Shown: positions 37,630-48,501 of the stretch, piece after piece
Layout: each line of letters opens with the position of its first letter
How positions within the stretch are numbered: position 1 is the stretch's first letter
NCBI GenBank assembly: GCA_045105115.1
Contig: JBGCDE010000207.1
Location: forward strand, 30,308-94,307
Source: JAUIET01 sp045105115
Lineage (GTDB): Bacteria; Pseudomonadota; Gammaproteobacteria; Pseudomonadales; JAUIET01
Direction: 5' to 3'
Length of the DNA stretch: 64,000 nt
Made by a program: the position numbers and the translations under genes
The notes under the pieces: generated by a model
The model's database searches: none
Told to the model about the DNA's origin: nothing
Seen by the model: only the letters and a program-made list of their open reading frames with translations

Positions 37630-39918
37630 CTAAGGTGATATTCGCCGATAACTGCCCATCGGACCCTGCAACAGAATGCTTGCATCTTCCATGCGCACCC
37701 ACAGAGTGGACGCTGCAAATTCATCAATAGCTCTAAACTTATCATTACCTAGCGCTATCAGCCGGTTACGATACCCAATCTTTCTTCGATCATACCAAAA
37801 CAATCCGTCAGCATCGGAACCAATACTAATTTCCCTTTTTTTTCTTGAAGCGGTTATTTGCCGGTAGTCACCAAGGTAACGTTCTAACTGTTTGTCATTT
37901 AATGCGATAGCAGCTTGCACTTCTTGCTCCGCGCCATCTTCGACTAGCCAGACATCAAGCTCATTGACGAAGTTGCGTAGCAAATCGTGTCGGAAGGCAT
38001 TAATAACAACGTAGTAAGCCCGCTCAGTAGCTGGTGAATACGCAAAGCGTGCCAAATAGCCGTCGGCATCGCCATTGTGACTCCACAGCCAATGGCCGCG
38101 ATATTGCGACACGCTCAGCCCCATGCCACGACCCTGCATTACTCCCGCTCGCGCCATTACGGTGGTTTGCGGCCGGGCCATTTCAGACACGCTGGCCGTC
38201 GACAACCAGTGCTCATCACCCTTGGAGTTCCGGTTTGTAAACACTTTCAGAACCTTGCTCATATCACGGGCAGTGGCGCTGACTCCGCCAAATGCACGAA
38301 ACAAGGTATGCCAATAAGGTAGCTGGGTTTGCAAGTCGCGGTCGTAGCCACTGACTAACTGAGACTGTAACTGTGCGCTCCATGTGATGCTGGATTGTTG
38401 CATACCCAAGCCCTGAAGCACTTCGCGTTGAAACCAGTCATCGAACGTTTCACCCGTGCGCACCTCAATCACGCGACTCACCAAGCCCGCACCGGCATTA
38501 CTGTATTGACTATAGTGGCCTGGAGGCCATAACAATGTGCGATTTTGTGGCTCGAGTCGTAACGCCTCTTGCAGGCTCAGCGCCGTTGGATAATCAAACT
38601 CTTTGCGAGATAAACGCCCCAGCCCTGCACTGTGCTCAAGTAGCATTCTCGTGGTGACCGCTGTGTCTTGCCATGCGCTATGCAAAGGTAACTTCGGCGC
38701 TATTGCGCGCACCGGCTTATCCAGATCAAGCAGGCTCTGCTCACTGAGTTTCGCGCTGGCAAGCGCCAGTAAGGTTTTGCTAATCGAACCAATTCGAAAC
38801 ACGCTGTCAGCGTGTACGGGTCTTTTACCAGCATTACTGTAATAACCACTAGCACCCAGTGCGACGGTATCAGCGCCCTCAACCAAAGCCCAACTTGCAG
38901 CGCCGACGCCAGTGCGCCGAGCAATCGCCTTTAAATCCGGCACAGGTTCCACGCTGGACACACCCTGCGCAATGCCTTTGGATATGGATCGGTTAAAGAT
39001 CTGTTCGTCATTGAACTCAACGTTCTTTCCATCCGTCTGTACACCCATTGCCCGCAACAGGTCTCGATAGGCCGTAATACTTGTGGACTGTCTGTAGGCT
39101 AAATAATTGTTTTCAAACAGCGCTAGATCATTTGCCTTATCCAGCGCACGCATAATATTGATGGGCGACATAGACTGCTTTTCGCAACATTGCTTCAAAT
39201 TCAAAAGTGCTGTGTCCAGCGACTGCTGGTTATTGGTAGAGCTGCGCAGCCGAAAGTCCATATCCAGCCAGAACAAGGCACCGTGCCAGTGTATTCGCAT
39301 GTACTGTCGGGTGTTGCTGCTCACGTAATCCAAAGAACGGGCACTATTATTGTTCTGCGCGCGTGCGCGCTCAAAACCCGCTAACAATTTTTCCCACATT
39401 TGTTGCTCAGTGAGCAGGCCCGCCCGGGCTTGAATCACGTTCTGATAGTAGCTGGCCAGTCCTTCGGAAACCCATCGACTACCGCTCTTGTAAGGAATAA
39501 AAAGATGACTCAACTCGTGAAACACGGTCCAGTCAGCGCGCAAGGAATCAAAGCTGTGCGACAAATCAACCAGCAGTTTTACAGTGTCGGGGCTTTGAAC
39601 AGAATGAGACCGAATAACCTCACCCCAGGGAACCGGAGAGCGACCACTTGTGCCGCTATACGGTTCAATACGAATCTTGATGTGATCCTGCGGCAAGACA
39701 CCATATACAGACATCAATGCATCCAACGCAATACGTAGCCAATCTTGCAGCACTTGCCGATCATCACTGCTGAACTGCTGGTCAAAATCAAGCTCTGCCA
39801 GTTGCGAGCCGTAGTGGATGTTATCGGCAACTGATGCGTGCGAGAACAAGCAGAGACTAAACACAAGCGACGTCATTAAACGACGCGGCAGCAGCGCACA
39901 GTAAGGTAAGAATCGCAC
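37630..39918 (-). CDS. Exported fusion of a gluzincin-like metallopeptidase domain and a beta-lactamase-fold serine hydrolase
   Basis: 762 residues from GTG 39918, preceded by AAGGG. A signal peptide (LVFSLCLFSHASVA) is followed by an N-terminal region with VFHELSHLFIPYK and, 14 residues on, EGLASYYQN, the pattern of a peptidase-MA/M1-like zinc site. From about residue 345 a class C beta-lactamase/D-alanyl-D-alanine carboxypeptidase fold begins: the SxxK motif is in GSISKTLLALA, the YxN motif in YSQYSNAGAG and the third motif in SHNGDADGY. Both active sites look complete. It should act in the periplasm, possibly on peptidoglycan peptides or D-amino-acid esters. The combination is discussed in the findings. 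Confidence 0.82.
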   Translation of the reverse strand: MRFLPYCALLPRRLMTSLVFSLCLFSHASVADNIHYGSQLAELDFDQQFSSDDRQVLQDWLRIALDALMSVYGVLPQDHIKIRIEPYSGTSGRSPVPWGEVIRSHSVQSPDTVKLLVDLSHSFDSLRADWTVFHELSHLFIPYKSGSRWVSEGLASYYQNVIQARAGLLTEQQMWEKLLAGFERARAQNNNSARSLDYVSSNTRQYMRIHWHGALFWLDMDFRLRSSTNNQQSLDTALLNLKQCCEKQSMSPINIMRALDKANDLALFENNYLAYRQSTSITAYRDLLRAMGVQTDGKNVEFNDEQIFNRSISKGIAQGVSSVEPVPDLKAIARRTGVGAASWALVEGADTVALGASGYYSNAGKRPVHADSVFRIGSISKTLLALASAKLSEQSLLDLDKPVRAIAPKLPLHSAWQDTAVTTRMLLEHSAGLGRLSRKEFDYPTALSLQEALRLEPQNRTLLWPPGHYSQYSNAGAGLVSRVIEVRTGETFDDWFQREVLQGLGMQQSSITWSAQLQSQLVSGYDRDLQTQLPYWHTLFRAFGGVSATARDMSKVLKVFTNRNSKGDEHWLSTASVSEMARPQTTVMARAGVMQGRGMGLSVSQYRGHWLWSHNGDADGYLARFAYSPATERAYYVVINAFRHDLLRNFVNELDVWLVEDGAEQEVQAAIALNDKQLERYLGDYRQITASRKKREISIGSDADGLFWYDRRKIGYRNRLIALGNDKFRAIDEFAASTLWVRMEDASILLQGPMGSYRRISP

Positions 39919-40117
39919 AGAGAACCCTTGTTGATCTCAACTAAAACGAATATTTGTTAGACTGACTCGTTGCCATTAGTTTCTCACAATACAAGCTATA
40001 CCTATACTTGCGAACAGGCGCCTGGGTGGCCGTTTTACGTTTTATTTACGCTTGAAGTTTAACGCCGATCGGCATGCATCCGTTATGCTGTGACCTTGGA
40101 ATGACGCGAGGAATGCA

Positions 40118-41365
40118 TTGAGTATTATCGACCGCCTGGACAGGCGACTACTGCCACTAATTATTTTGCTCGGTTTACTACTGATAGCGGGCCTGTTTTA
40201 TGTCAATGAACCAGCGCCCGCACGATCTGCTCCCGCCAGGCCAGCCCCTATTGCTGTTGATGTCATGCCTCTGGCGCTTGAAAATATTGAGATTAAGGTT
40301 GAGAGCTATGGAACCGTGCAACCGCGTACGCAAAGCATGCTGGTAGCTCAGGTTTCCGGGCAGATTACCAAGGTCAATTCCGCATTTAGAGACGGCGGGT
40401 TTTTTAACAAGAACGACGTATTGCTGGAAATTGACCCACGCGACTACGTCGCGAACGTCAGAATTGCCGAAGCCAGTCTGGTAGACGCACAGCAAGTTCT
40501 CATGGAGGAGACCGCCAGAGCCGAGCAGGCTTCAAAAGACTGGCAGCGACTTGGACGTGGCGAAAAACCCAGCGACCTGGTGTTACGTAAGCCGCAGATG
40601 CTGGCAGCAAAAGCACGTCTTGCCTCAGCCAGCGCAAATTTGGATAAGGTACGACTGGATCTGGAGCGCACTAAAATTCGTGCGCCCTACGCAGGCCGAA
40701 CACTAAAGAACCTTGTTGATCTGGGTCAGGTTGTGTCTATGAATGCGCAACTAGGCGAGATATACGCAACCGATGCTGTAGAAATTCGATTGCCAATACG
40801 AAACCGTGACCTAGCCTACGTAAGTCTGCCCGAGCGATATTCAAATTCGCAACTCGAATCCAGCGATCTACCCAAAGTGGTATTGACTTCACAGCTTACT
40901 GGTAATGAATCCTGGGAAGGAGAGATTGTGCGCACTGAAAGTGCAATTGACACGAATGCGCGTCAATTGCATGTGGTCGCAAAAATTGATGAACCTTTTG
41001 CCGCAGGTGAGCAAACAGACAACGAGCAACCACCGACACGACCGATAAAAATTGGCGAGTATGTAAATGCGTTTATTACTGGAAAAACTATGGAAAACGT
41101 ATTATCCATACCAGTTGACGCGATCTACCAGAATAGCTATGTGTACACAGTTGTAGACGGACTTCTGCAGCGTCAAGATATCAACATCACCTGGAGAAGT
41201 GGTGAGCGGGCCGTTATTCAATCTGGTTTGGCAGAAGGTGACCAACTGGTACTCACTCCACTCGGTCAAGTAACTTCAGGTGTGCGGGTTACACCGAACG
41301 AATTCCAGCCGCAAACCACCGCTGAAGTGCAGGAAAGTCGTAAAGGTCGAGATTCAGGCACATGA
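40118..41365 (+). CDS. RND efflux periplasmic adaptor (membrane fusion protein)
   Basis: 415 residues with a TTG start; GAGGA ends five bases upstream. One N-terminal membrane anchor (LIILLGLLLIAGLFYV) precedes a Pro/Ala linker, then the barrel-sandwich/lipoyl halves (VQPRTQSMLVAQVSGQI and RAPYAGRTLKNLVDLGQVV) flanking a helical hairpin (about residues 115-180), and C-terminal beta domains (LSIPVDAIYQNSYVYTV). It connects the inner-membrane pump to the outer-membrane channel. It overlaps the pump gene by ATGA. An out-of-frame six-codon ORF (40101-40121) ends on the TTG start codon. Confidence 0.92.
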   Translation: MSIIDRLDRRLLPLIILLGLLLIAGLFYVNEPAPARSAPARPAPIAVDVMPLALENIEIKVESYGTVQPRTQSMLVAQVSGQITKVNSAFRDGGFFNKNDVLLEIDPRDYVANVRIAEASLVDAQQVLMEETARAEQASKDWQRLGRGEKPSDLVLRKPQMLAAKARLASASANLDKVRLDLERTKIRAPYAGRTLKNLVDLGQVVSMNAQLGEIYATDAVEIRLPIRNRDLAYVSLPERYSNSQLESSDLPKVVLTSQLTGNESWEGEIVRTESAIDTNARQLHVVAKIDEPFAAGEQTDNEQPPTRPIKIGEYVNAFITGKTMENVLSIPVDAIYQNSYVYTVVDGLLQRQDINITWRSGERAVIQSGLAEGDQLVLTPLGQVTSGVRVTPNEFQPQTTAEVQESRKGRDSGT

Positions 41366-44300
41366 TTAATTGGTTTATTCGCAATACAGTTGCCGCCAAC
41401 TTGTTGATGCTCTCAATCATTATCGGGGGCTTGTTGGCCTTTTCTGACAAGGTGTTGCTGGAGGTTTTTCCAGCGGGTGATTTGCGCATGGTGACGGTAT
41501 CAGTACCACTGCGCGGTGCCACTCCAGAAGATGTAGAACTGGGCATTGCCGTTAGAATTGAAGAAGCGGTCCAAGACCTGGAGGGTGTTAAGGAAATAGT
41601 CAGCACCTCAGCCGAAGGCTCTACGAGCATTTCCATAGAAATCACGGAGGGTTATGACGAGAGAGAATTTCTAGCCGATATAAAGTCTCGCGTTGACGCC
41701 ATCAACACACTTCCGGCAGATGCCGAAAAACCGATTATCAGTCTGGCGCAGTTTCAGTATTCAGTGATTGATCTGGTGGTGTCTGCAAATCTGCCGGAGG
41801 TAGAGCTTCGCACTTACACCGAACAAATTCGCGATGAGATTCTTCGAATTGATGGCATATCAGTGGCTGAAATTCAATTTGGGCGTAACTATGAAATTAA
41901 TATCGAAGTCTCACAAGATAAATTGCGCGACGCGCAGCTAACGCTGTCAGATGTTGCAAATCTTATCCGGGAAAGTTCTCTGGATATATCTGCAGGCAAT
42001 CTGCGTGCGCAAGGCGGTGATGTGCTAATTCGCTCCAAAGGGCAAGCCTATCGTAAGAACGACTTCGAATCGATTGTTGTCAAAACCAATTCAGACGGTT
42101 CAATTCTGCGAATTGCCGATATCGCTGAAGTGCGCGACGGCTTTGAAGAAGACAGTATTAGCTCGCGCTTCAATGGTAAGAAAACACTGTTTGTAAAAGT
42201 GTATCGTGGCAGTACAGAAGGTGCACTGGAAATCGCGAAAAACGTTCATCAATACATTGCCGACAAACAATCCAAACTGCCCGCAGGTGTAGAGCTCAGT
42301 TACTGGGATGATGACTCTGAACTCCTGAAATCGCGGCTAGGCACCTTAGTGAGTAATATCTGGCAAGGCGGCCTGTTAGTCATATTGTTGCTCACGCTGT
42401 TTCTGCGCCCAGCGGTATCTTTCTGGGTTTTTATTGGTATACCTATTAGCTTCATTGGCGCATTTATGGTGCTGGGCTTTCTTGATGTCAGTATTAATAT
42501 GATGAGCTTGTATGGCTTCATATTAGTATTGGGCCTTGTAGTAGACGATGCGATTGTGACCGGGGAGAGCATTTACACCTCATTGGCTGAACACGGCCCG
42601 GGGGATCATGCGGCCATTGAGGGTACGCATCGGGTGGCTATTCCCGTGACGTTTGGTGTACTAACCACTATCGCTGCGTTTATGCCTTTGCTTGCACTTG
42701 ACGGTCATATGTCGCGAATGATGGCGCCAATCCCCATTGTAATTGGCTCAATTCTTATGTTCTCGCTGATTGAGAGCAAATTTGTACTGCCTGCCCATTT
42801 GAAGAACATTGATGTACGCCGACAAAATAATGCTAATGAGCGTAGTAGCTGGTTTCGTCGCTTTGAGTTGTGGCAGCAAGATTTTGCCGACGGATTCGAG
42901 CAAGCCATTATCAGATATTACAAACCAGCGCTCGAAGTAGCTATCAAGAATAGATACAGCGTGCTGGCTGCATTTATTGGCTTGTTCGCGCTGGCATTGT
43001 CTCTGCTATTAAAAGGTTGGTTACCCTTTACCTTTATGCCACGCATTCCCGCCGAAACGGTAGCGGCAAGCCTTACCATGCCGGTTGGCACTCCGTTTCA
43101 GGTCACCGACCGACACATAGCGCGAATTACTGAAGCGGCCGAGCAAATACGCGAAAAATACACTGACGCCGACGGCAATAGCGCAATACGCCACATCCTG
43201 TCGGTCAGTGGCGGCACAGGCCGAGGTGGTGCGGCAACGCATAGGGGTACGGTGGCCATTGAAACGGTGCCATTGACAGAGAGAACGATTCAGTTAGACC
43301 CAGCGGAAGTGACCCGCGAATGGCGAAAACTGATAGGCCCGGTGGCCGGTGCTGAGTCATTAAATATGCGCTCTGAATTGTTTCGCTTTGGCGACCCAAT
43401 AAATATTCAACTGAGTGGGCATTCACTGGATACGCTGGGCAAGGTAGCCGATCAAGTTAAACAGCGACTAGCCAGTTATCCAACGGTATTCGATGTATCA
43501 GATTCGCTATCTGATGGTAAAGACGAGCTGCGCGTTGAACTGACCGACCAGGGTACAGTACTAGGCTTAACCCGCTCGAGCATTCTCAGGCAAATCAGCG
43601 AAGCATTTCGCGGTTTTGAAGCGCAGAGAATCCAGCGCGGTCGAGATGATGTGCGGGTTCTGGTACGGCTACCAAAAAATGAAAGAAGCAATCAAGATAC
43701 TTTAAACGAACTACTGATGACCACACCCGATGGCCGGCAGGTGCCGCTTGCGCATGTTGCCGAGATTTCGCCATCAACCGGGCCATCAACTATTCGCCGC
43801 GTAGACCGCTATCGCGTAGTTAATGTGATGGCCGATTTCGATAAGAAGAACACCAATGCAGTTACACTCAATGCCGATCTTGGTCAGTTTCTGGATGAAT
43901 TGCTGGCCCAATACCCTGGCATCAGTTACTCCCTGCAAGGCGAGGCAAGAGAGCAGCGGGAAACAACTGAAAGCTTGAGCGTTGCCTTAGTCGCATTGCT
44001 GTTTTTGATTTATTGCCTGTTGGCATTACCACTGAAGTCTTATACCCAACCTTTGATTGTGATGTCTATCATCCCCTTCAGTTTAATCGGCGCGGTTATT
44101 GGTCACATGATAATGGGCCAATACTTCGCAATGGTCAGTTACATGGGTTTGCTCGCGCTGGTGGGTGTTGTAATCAATGACAGTCTTGTGCTCGTCGATT
44201 TCGTTAACCAAAGCAGCCGCAAAGGTATGAAACTATTTGATGCCGTGAGCAATGCCGGTCCGAAGCGATTTCGTGCGGTCATGTTGACCTCTGTAACAAC

Positions 44301-44508
44301 TTTCGTTGGATTAATGCCGATGATGTTTGTAAGCTCAACCCAATCTTTGTTTATGATCCCGATGGCCATTTCACTTGGCTTTGGCATTCTATTCGCTACA
44401 GCTATCACGCTGTTTCTGGTTCCGTGTAATCTGTTGATCGCAAATGATATGGGTAACGGTTTAAGGAGTTTGTTCGGTCGAAGCAGAAACACCGAAGTCG
44501 CCTCCTAA
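41362..44508 (+). CDS. RND efflux transporter permease subunit
   Basis: 1048 residues, the normal length for an AcrB-type pump. Twelve membrane helices, two large periplasmic loops and internal duplication are apparent. The proton-relay acidic pair is in GLVVDDAIVTGESIY. The N-terminus (INWFIRNTVAANLLML) matches the hydrophobe/amphiphile or heavy-metal-free RND group rather than CusA. The substrate cannot be predicted. It is translated from the same mRNA as the adaptor. Its last 48 bases overlap the outer-membrane factor gene on the other strand. Confidence 0.94.
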   Translation: MINWFIRNTVAANLLMLSIIIGGLLAFSDKVLLEVFPAGDLRMVTVSVPLRGATPEDVELGIAVRIEEAVQDLEGVKEIVSTSAEGSTSISIEITEGYDEREFLADIKSRVDAINTLPADAEKPIISLAQFQYSVIDLVVSANLPEVELRTYTEQIRDEILRIDGISVAEIQFGRNYEINIEVSQDKLRDAQLTLSDVANLIRESSLDISAGNLRAQGGDVLIRSKGQAYRKNDFESIVVKTNSDGSILRIADIAEVRDGFEEDSISSRFNGKKTLFVKVYRGSTEGALEIAKNVHQYIADKQSKLPAGVELSYWDDDSELLKSRLGTLVSNIWQGGLLVILLLTLFLRPAVSFWVFIGIPISFIGAFMVLGFLDVSINMMSLYGFILVLGLVVDDAIVTGESIYTSLAEHGPGDHAAIEGTHRVAIPVTFGVLTTIAAFMPLLALDGHMSRMMAPIPIVIGSILMFSLIESKFVLPAHLKNIDVRRQNNANERSSWFRRFELWQQDFADGFEQAIIRYYKPALEVAIKNRYSVLAAFIGLFALALSLLLKGWLPFTFMPRIPAETVAASLTMPVGTPFQVTDRHIARITEAAEQIREKYTDADGNSAIRHILSVSGGTGRGGAATHRGTVAIETVPLTERTIQLDPAEVTREWRKLIGPVAGAESLNMRSELFRFGDPINIQLSGHSLDTLGKVADQVKQRLASYPTVFDVSDSLSDGKDELRVELTDQGTVLGLTRSSILRQISEAFRGFEAQRIQRGRDDVRVLVRLPKNERSNQDTLNELLMTTPDGRQVPLAHVAEISPSTGPSTIRRVDRYRVVNVMADFDKKNTNAVTLNADLGQFLDELLAQYPGISYSLQGEAREQRETTESLSVALVALLFLIYCLLALPLKSYTQPLIVMSIIPFSLIGAVIGHMIMGQYFAMVSYMGLLALVGVVINDSLVLVDFVNQSSRKGMKLFDAVSNAGPKRFRAVMLTSVTTFVGLMPMMFVSSTQSLFMIPMAISLGFGILFATAITLFLVPCNLLIANDMGNGLRSLFGRSRNTEVAS

Positions 44509-45879
44509 AGCGAGATAAAAGCCAATACGGTTCTTCAATAATTCGGTTTCCAACTGCAACAATTGGCTTTGTCTATCAAATGCGGTGCGCTGCGCTTGCA
44601 ACCATGTATTCAGGTTACTCAAACCGGCAACGTATGACTCAAATGCCTGCTGCTCGGCTTGCTGCGATATTTGATCAGCACGCCGAGCTGCTGCCAAGCG
44701 CTCTTTGAAGAGTATTTCATTGTCGATGCTTTGCTCTACTTCGCTAATGGCCGTTAGCAATGTGCTCTTGTATTCAGCAGCATTGGCGTTTAATAGTGCC
44801 ATTTGTCTGCGCTGCTCAGCCGCTAACTGCCCGCCTTGAAATAACGGCGCTGTAATGCCAGCGACCGCGCTCCAGAAAATGTCATCGCCATCAAGCACAT
44901 CGCGTAAACTTCGATTGCTGGCGCCATAAGAACCGCGCAAATTCAGAGCTGGAAGGCGATTTGCTTTTGCAACCCCAAGATTAGCTTGCTGGCCGATCAA
45001 GGCATGCCGGCCGGCGACAACATCCGGCCGCCTTTCCAGCAGTGTAAGAGGTAACTGTTTTGGAATATCCATACGCAACGCGGGCGCACTACCCGGAAGC
45101 GTCATTGTATTTCCAGGATAGCGGCCAAGCAGCACTTCCAACTGGCGTACCAGGCTTTGATAATTTTGCTGCCTAAGAACGGTGTTGGCTTGTGATGCAT
45201 CCGCTTCAGCACGTGCGGAATACACATCCAGAGCATCGCGAATACCGGCGCCAAATCCATTTTCGATAATATCAAGATTATCGCGAAGGTTTTTCTCTCG
45301 CTGCTGGGCAAGACGCCATTGCTGCTGAGATTCAATAGAATCCAGCCAGGTACGGGCAATTTGCGCAGACAGGGAGAACTGCGACCAACGTAGTAACTGC
45401 TGCTGCTGCAAAGCCGTGTTGATCGCCGCTTTCTGACCCAGTGCCAACTCACCCCAGAGATCAACTTCCCAGCTCGCCGATACGTTGCCGCTCACGGTTT
45501 CAGTGATCGCACTTCCCGCGGTGGTGAATGCCGTGCTGGCTCGCTGCTGTCGATTACCATCTAGAGCTGCACTTACCGCTGGCCAACGGCGACCGCTGGC
45601 TATTCTGGCTTGTTCAAATGCAGCGTTGCGGCGCGCTATTGATACCTGCAAATCAAGATTGTTTAGCTGCGCCTCGTTAATGATTTCTGTCAGCGCAGGC
45701 GAATCGACAAATTCATTCCATACGAGATCGGAGTTTGCCAATTCATCGCTGCTCCAGCCGGGAGCAAGTTCGCTGGCTTGCGGCACGGTCTCAGCTGCGG
45801 GTTTATCTAATAATGGCGTGCAGGCAGTCAGACCGCCAATAACGCTTGCAACGATAATTCTGAGCGAAGAACGAACCAC
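44461..45879 (-). CDS. RND efflux outer-membrane factor, NodT/OprM-type lipoprotein
   Basis: 472 residues starting at GTG 45879. A lipobox is present (VIGGLTACTPL). The two TolC-like repeats with long coiled-coil helices are visible (SARAEADASQANTVLRQQNY; EYKSTLLTAISEVEQSID), along with the typical RRPDVVAGRHALIGQQANLGVAKA block. It forms the outer-membrane exit duct. The adaptor and pump genes run towards it on the opposite strand, with a 48-base tail-to-tail overlap with the pump gene, so it must have its own promoter in the region shared with tag (45880-46021). Confidence 0.93.
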   Translation of the reverse strand: MVRSSLRIIVASVIGGLTACTPLLDKPAAETVPQASELAPGWSSDELANSDLVWNEFVDSPALTEIINEAQLNNLDLQVSIARRNAAFEQARIASGRRWPAVSAALDGNRQQRASTAFTTAGSAITETVSGNVSASWEVDLWGELALGQKAAINTALQQQQLLRWSQFSLSAQIARTWLDSIESQQQWRLAQQREKNLRDNLDIIENGFGAGIRDALDVYSARAEADASQANTVLRQQNYQSLVRQLEVLLGRYPGNTMTLPGSAPALRMDIPKQLPLTLLERRPDVVAGRHALIGQQANLGVAKANRLPALNLRGSYGASNRSLRDVLDGDDIFWSAVAGITAPLFQGGQLAAEQRRQMALLNANAAEYKSTLLTAISEVEQSIDNEILFKERLAAARRADQISQQAEQQAFESYVAGLSNLNTWLQAQRTAFDRQSQLLQLETELLKNRIGFYLALGGDFGVSASTEQTP

Positions 45880-46021
45880 TATGCTACTGGCACCTGATTT
45901 TCAATTGGCTGTGATACTACTTAATACACCCGCCATTGTCAGTCTTCCTGCGGTAAAGATGCGGTAAATTCAGAGCGCGTCCATGATAAGGTGATGGCAT
46001 ACGTCGATGTAGGGCATAGCA

Positions 46022-46576
46022 ATGAAACGATGCACTTGGGCAAATGGCTCAGAGCTGGAACAGCAATACCACGATACAGAATGGGGCGTGCCCGTGTATG
46101 ACGATCAGGTTTTGTTCGAATTTCTGGTTCTGGAAGGCGCCCAAGCGGGTCTGAGCTGGTCGACTATATTGAACAAGCGCGAAGGCTACCGGAAAGCATT
46201 TGATAATTTTGAGGTAAAAAAAATTGCTCGCTATTCGGAAACGAAAATACAACGCTTGCTAAACAATCCGGAGATAGTTCGAAACAAGCTCAAGGTTCGT
46301 GGAACGGTCACCAACGCCACGCTTTTTATGGATGTGCAGGAAGAGTTTGGCAGCTTTAGCAACTATATCTGGGAATTTGTAGGCGGCGAGCCTATTGTCA
46401 ACTCGCCGAAAACAATGGCCGATGTGCCCGCAACCACAGAACGCTCAGACGCCATGAGTAAAGCCTTGAAGAAACGCGGTTTCAAGTTTGTGGGTAGCAC
46501 AATTTGTTACGCCTATATGCAGGCGATTGGCATGGTTAACGACCATTCCACCGACTGCTTCCGCTACTCTAATTAA
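46022..46576 (+). CDS. tag: DNA-3-methyladenine glycosylase I
   Basis: 184 residues, typical Tag length. The family signature is evident: an N-terminal RCTWANGSELEQQYHDTEWG, then EGAQAGLSWSTILNKRE and the C-terminal FKFVGSTICYAYMQAIGMVNDH. The conserved Cys near the N-terminus and the two His (HDTEW, NDHSTDC) belong to the zinc site of the family. It excises 3-methyladenine from alkylated DNA. TAGGG lies seven bases before the ATG. It is monocistronic and divergent from the outer-membrane factor gene. CGACC-GTC-GGTCG just after the stop is a short hairpin without a T-run. Confidence 0.96.
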   Translation: MKRCTWANGSELEQQYHDTEWGVPVYDDQVLFEFLVLEGAQAGLSWSTILNKREGYRKAFDNFEVKKIARYSETKIQRLLNNPEIVRNKLKVRGTVTNATLFMDVQEEFGSFSNYIWEFVGGEPIVNSPKTMADVPATTERSDAMSKALKKRGFKFVGSTICYAYMQAIGMVNDHSTDCFRYSN

Positions 46577-46697
46577 GCGACCGTCGGTCGAAAACAGCGC
46601 TTAAAAGGGCCTGAAACGTTCTTTGAGTAGTTTAGAACTAGCCTCTGTGGGACAATTGTGTTTTCCTGAACTGATCATAATTTGACCGTTTTCCACG

Positions 46698-48035
<1,338 letters not shown>

Positions 48036-48069
48036 CACCCACCTGATCGTAAAAGGTTTGGAAGTCAGC

Positions 48070-48501
48070 TTACTGATAGATGATGTCGGGTCGCAGTTTT
48101 GCTAGTCGCGCCAGCAGCTGATTGCGCACAGCAAGGCTCACTTCATTTTGATCCAGGGCTTTTATCAGAAGATCTACCAGCCCGTTGAAGTCTGACTCAC
48201 TTACATTCATGCCACCGTGCACCAGCAACATCGTATCACCGGAATAATCACACGGCCCATCGCTGATCTCGCATAAATACTCGATCAGTTTGTCTCTAAA
48301 CCGCGACATATTCGTGTGCTCGAAATGCTTGTGAACATCGTGATTTGTCGGATGCAATAGCAGCATCGCATCTACAATTCTGGTAATACCTTGCAAGCCA
48401 TGAAGCTGATCGTATAACGGTAGCTTGGCGCCGTGTGCGAAAACACTTGTCAAAAACAGGCCCGCGAATATCAGGGTCTGAAGTTCTGGCTTGTTTTTCA
48501 T
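48070..48501 (-). CDS. Exported group 1 truncated haemoglobin-like protein
   Basis: 143 residues. A signal peptide (LIFAGLFLTSVFAHGA) is followed by a 2-over-2 globin: LYDQLHGLQGITRIVDAM at the start, a DYSGDTMLLVHGGMNVSESDF segment containing the proximal His, and a C-terminal helix (LLARLAKLRPDII). By eye the distal B10 Tyr of typical trHbN proteins is replaced (MLLLHP in place of FYxRV). Export of a truncated haemoglobin is unusual. It starts inside the stop of the DUF3034 gene (ATGA overlap) and is the last gene of a four-gene operon. Confidence 0.78.
   Translation of the reverse strand: MKNKPELQTLIFAGLFLTSVFAHGAKLPLYDQLHGLQGITRIVDAMLLLHPTNHDVHKHFEHTNMSRFRDKLIEYLCEISDGPCDYSGDTMLLVHGGMNVSESDFNGLVDLLIKALDQNEVSLAVRNQLLARLAKLRPDIIYQ

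Noticed and set aside
46578..46590. CGACC-GTC-GGTCG as terminator of tag
   Set aside because: Stem of only five pairs, and it is followed by A residues, not T.
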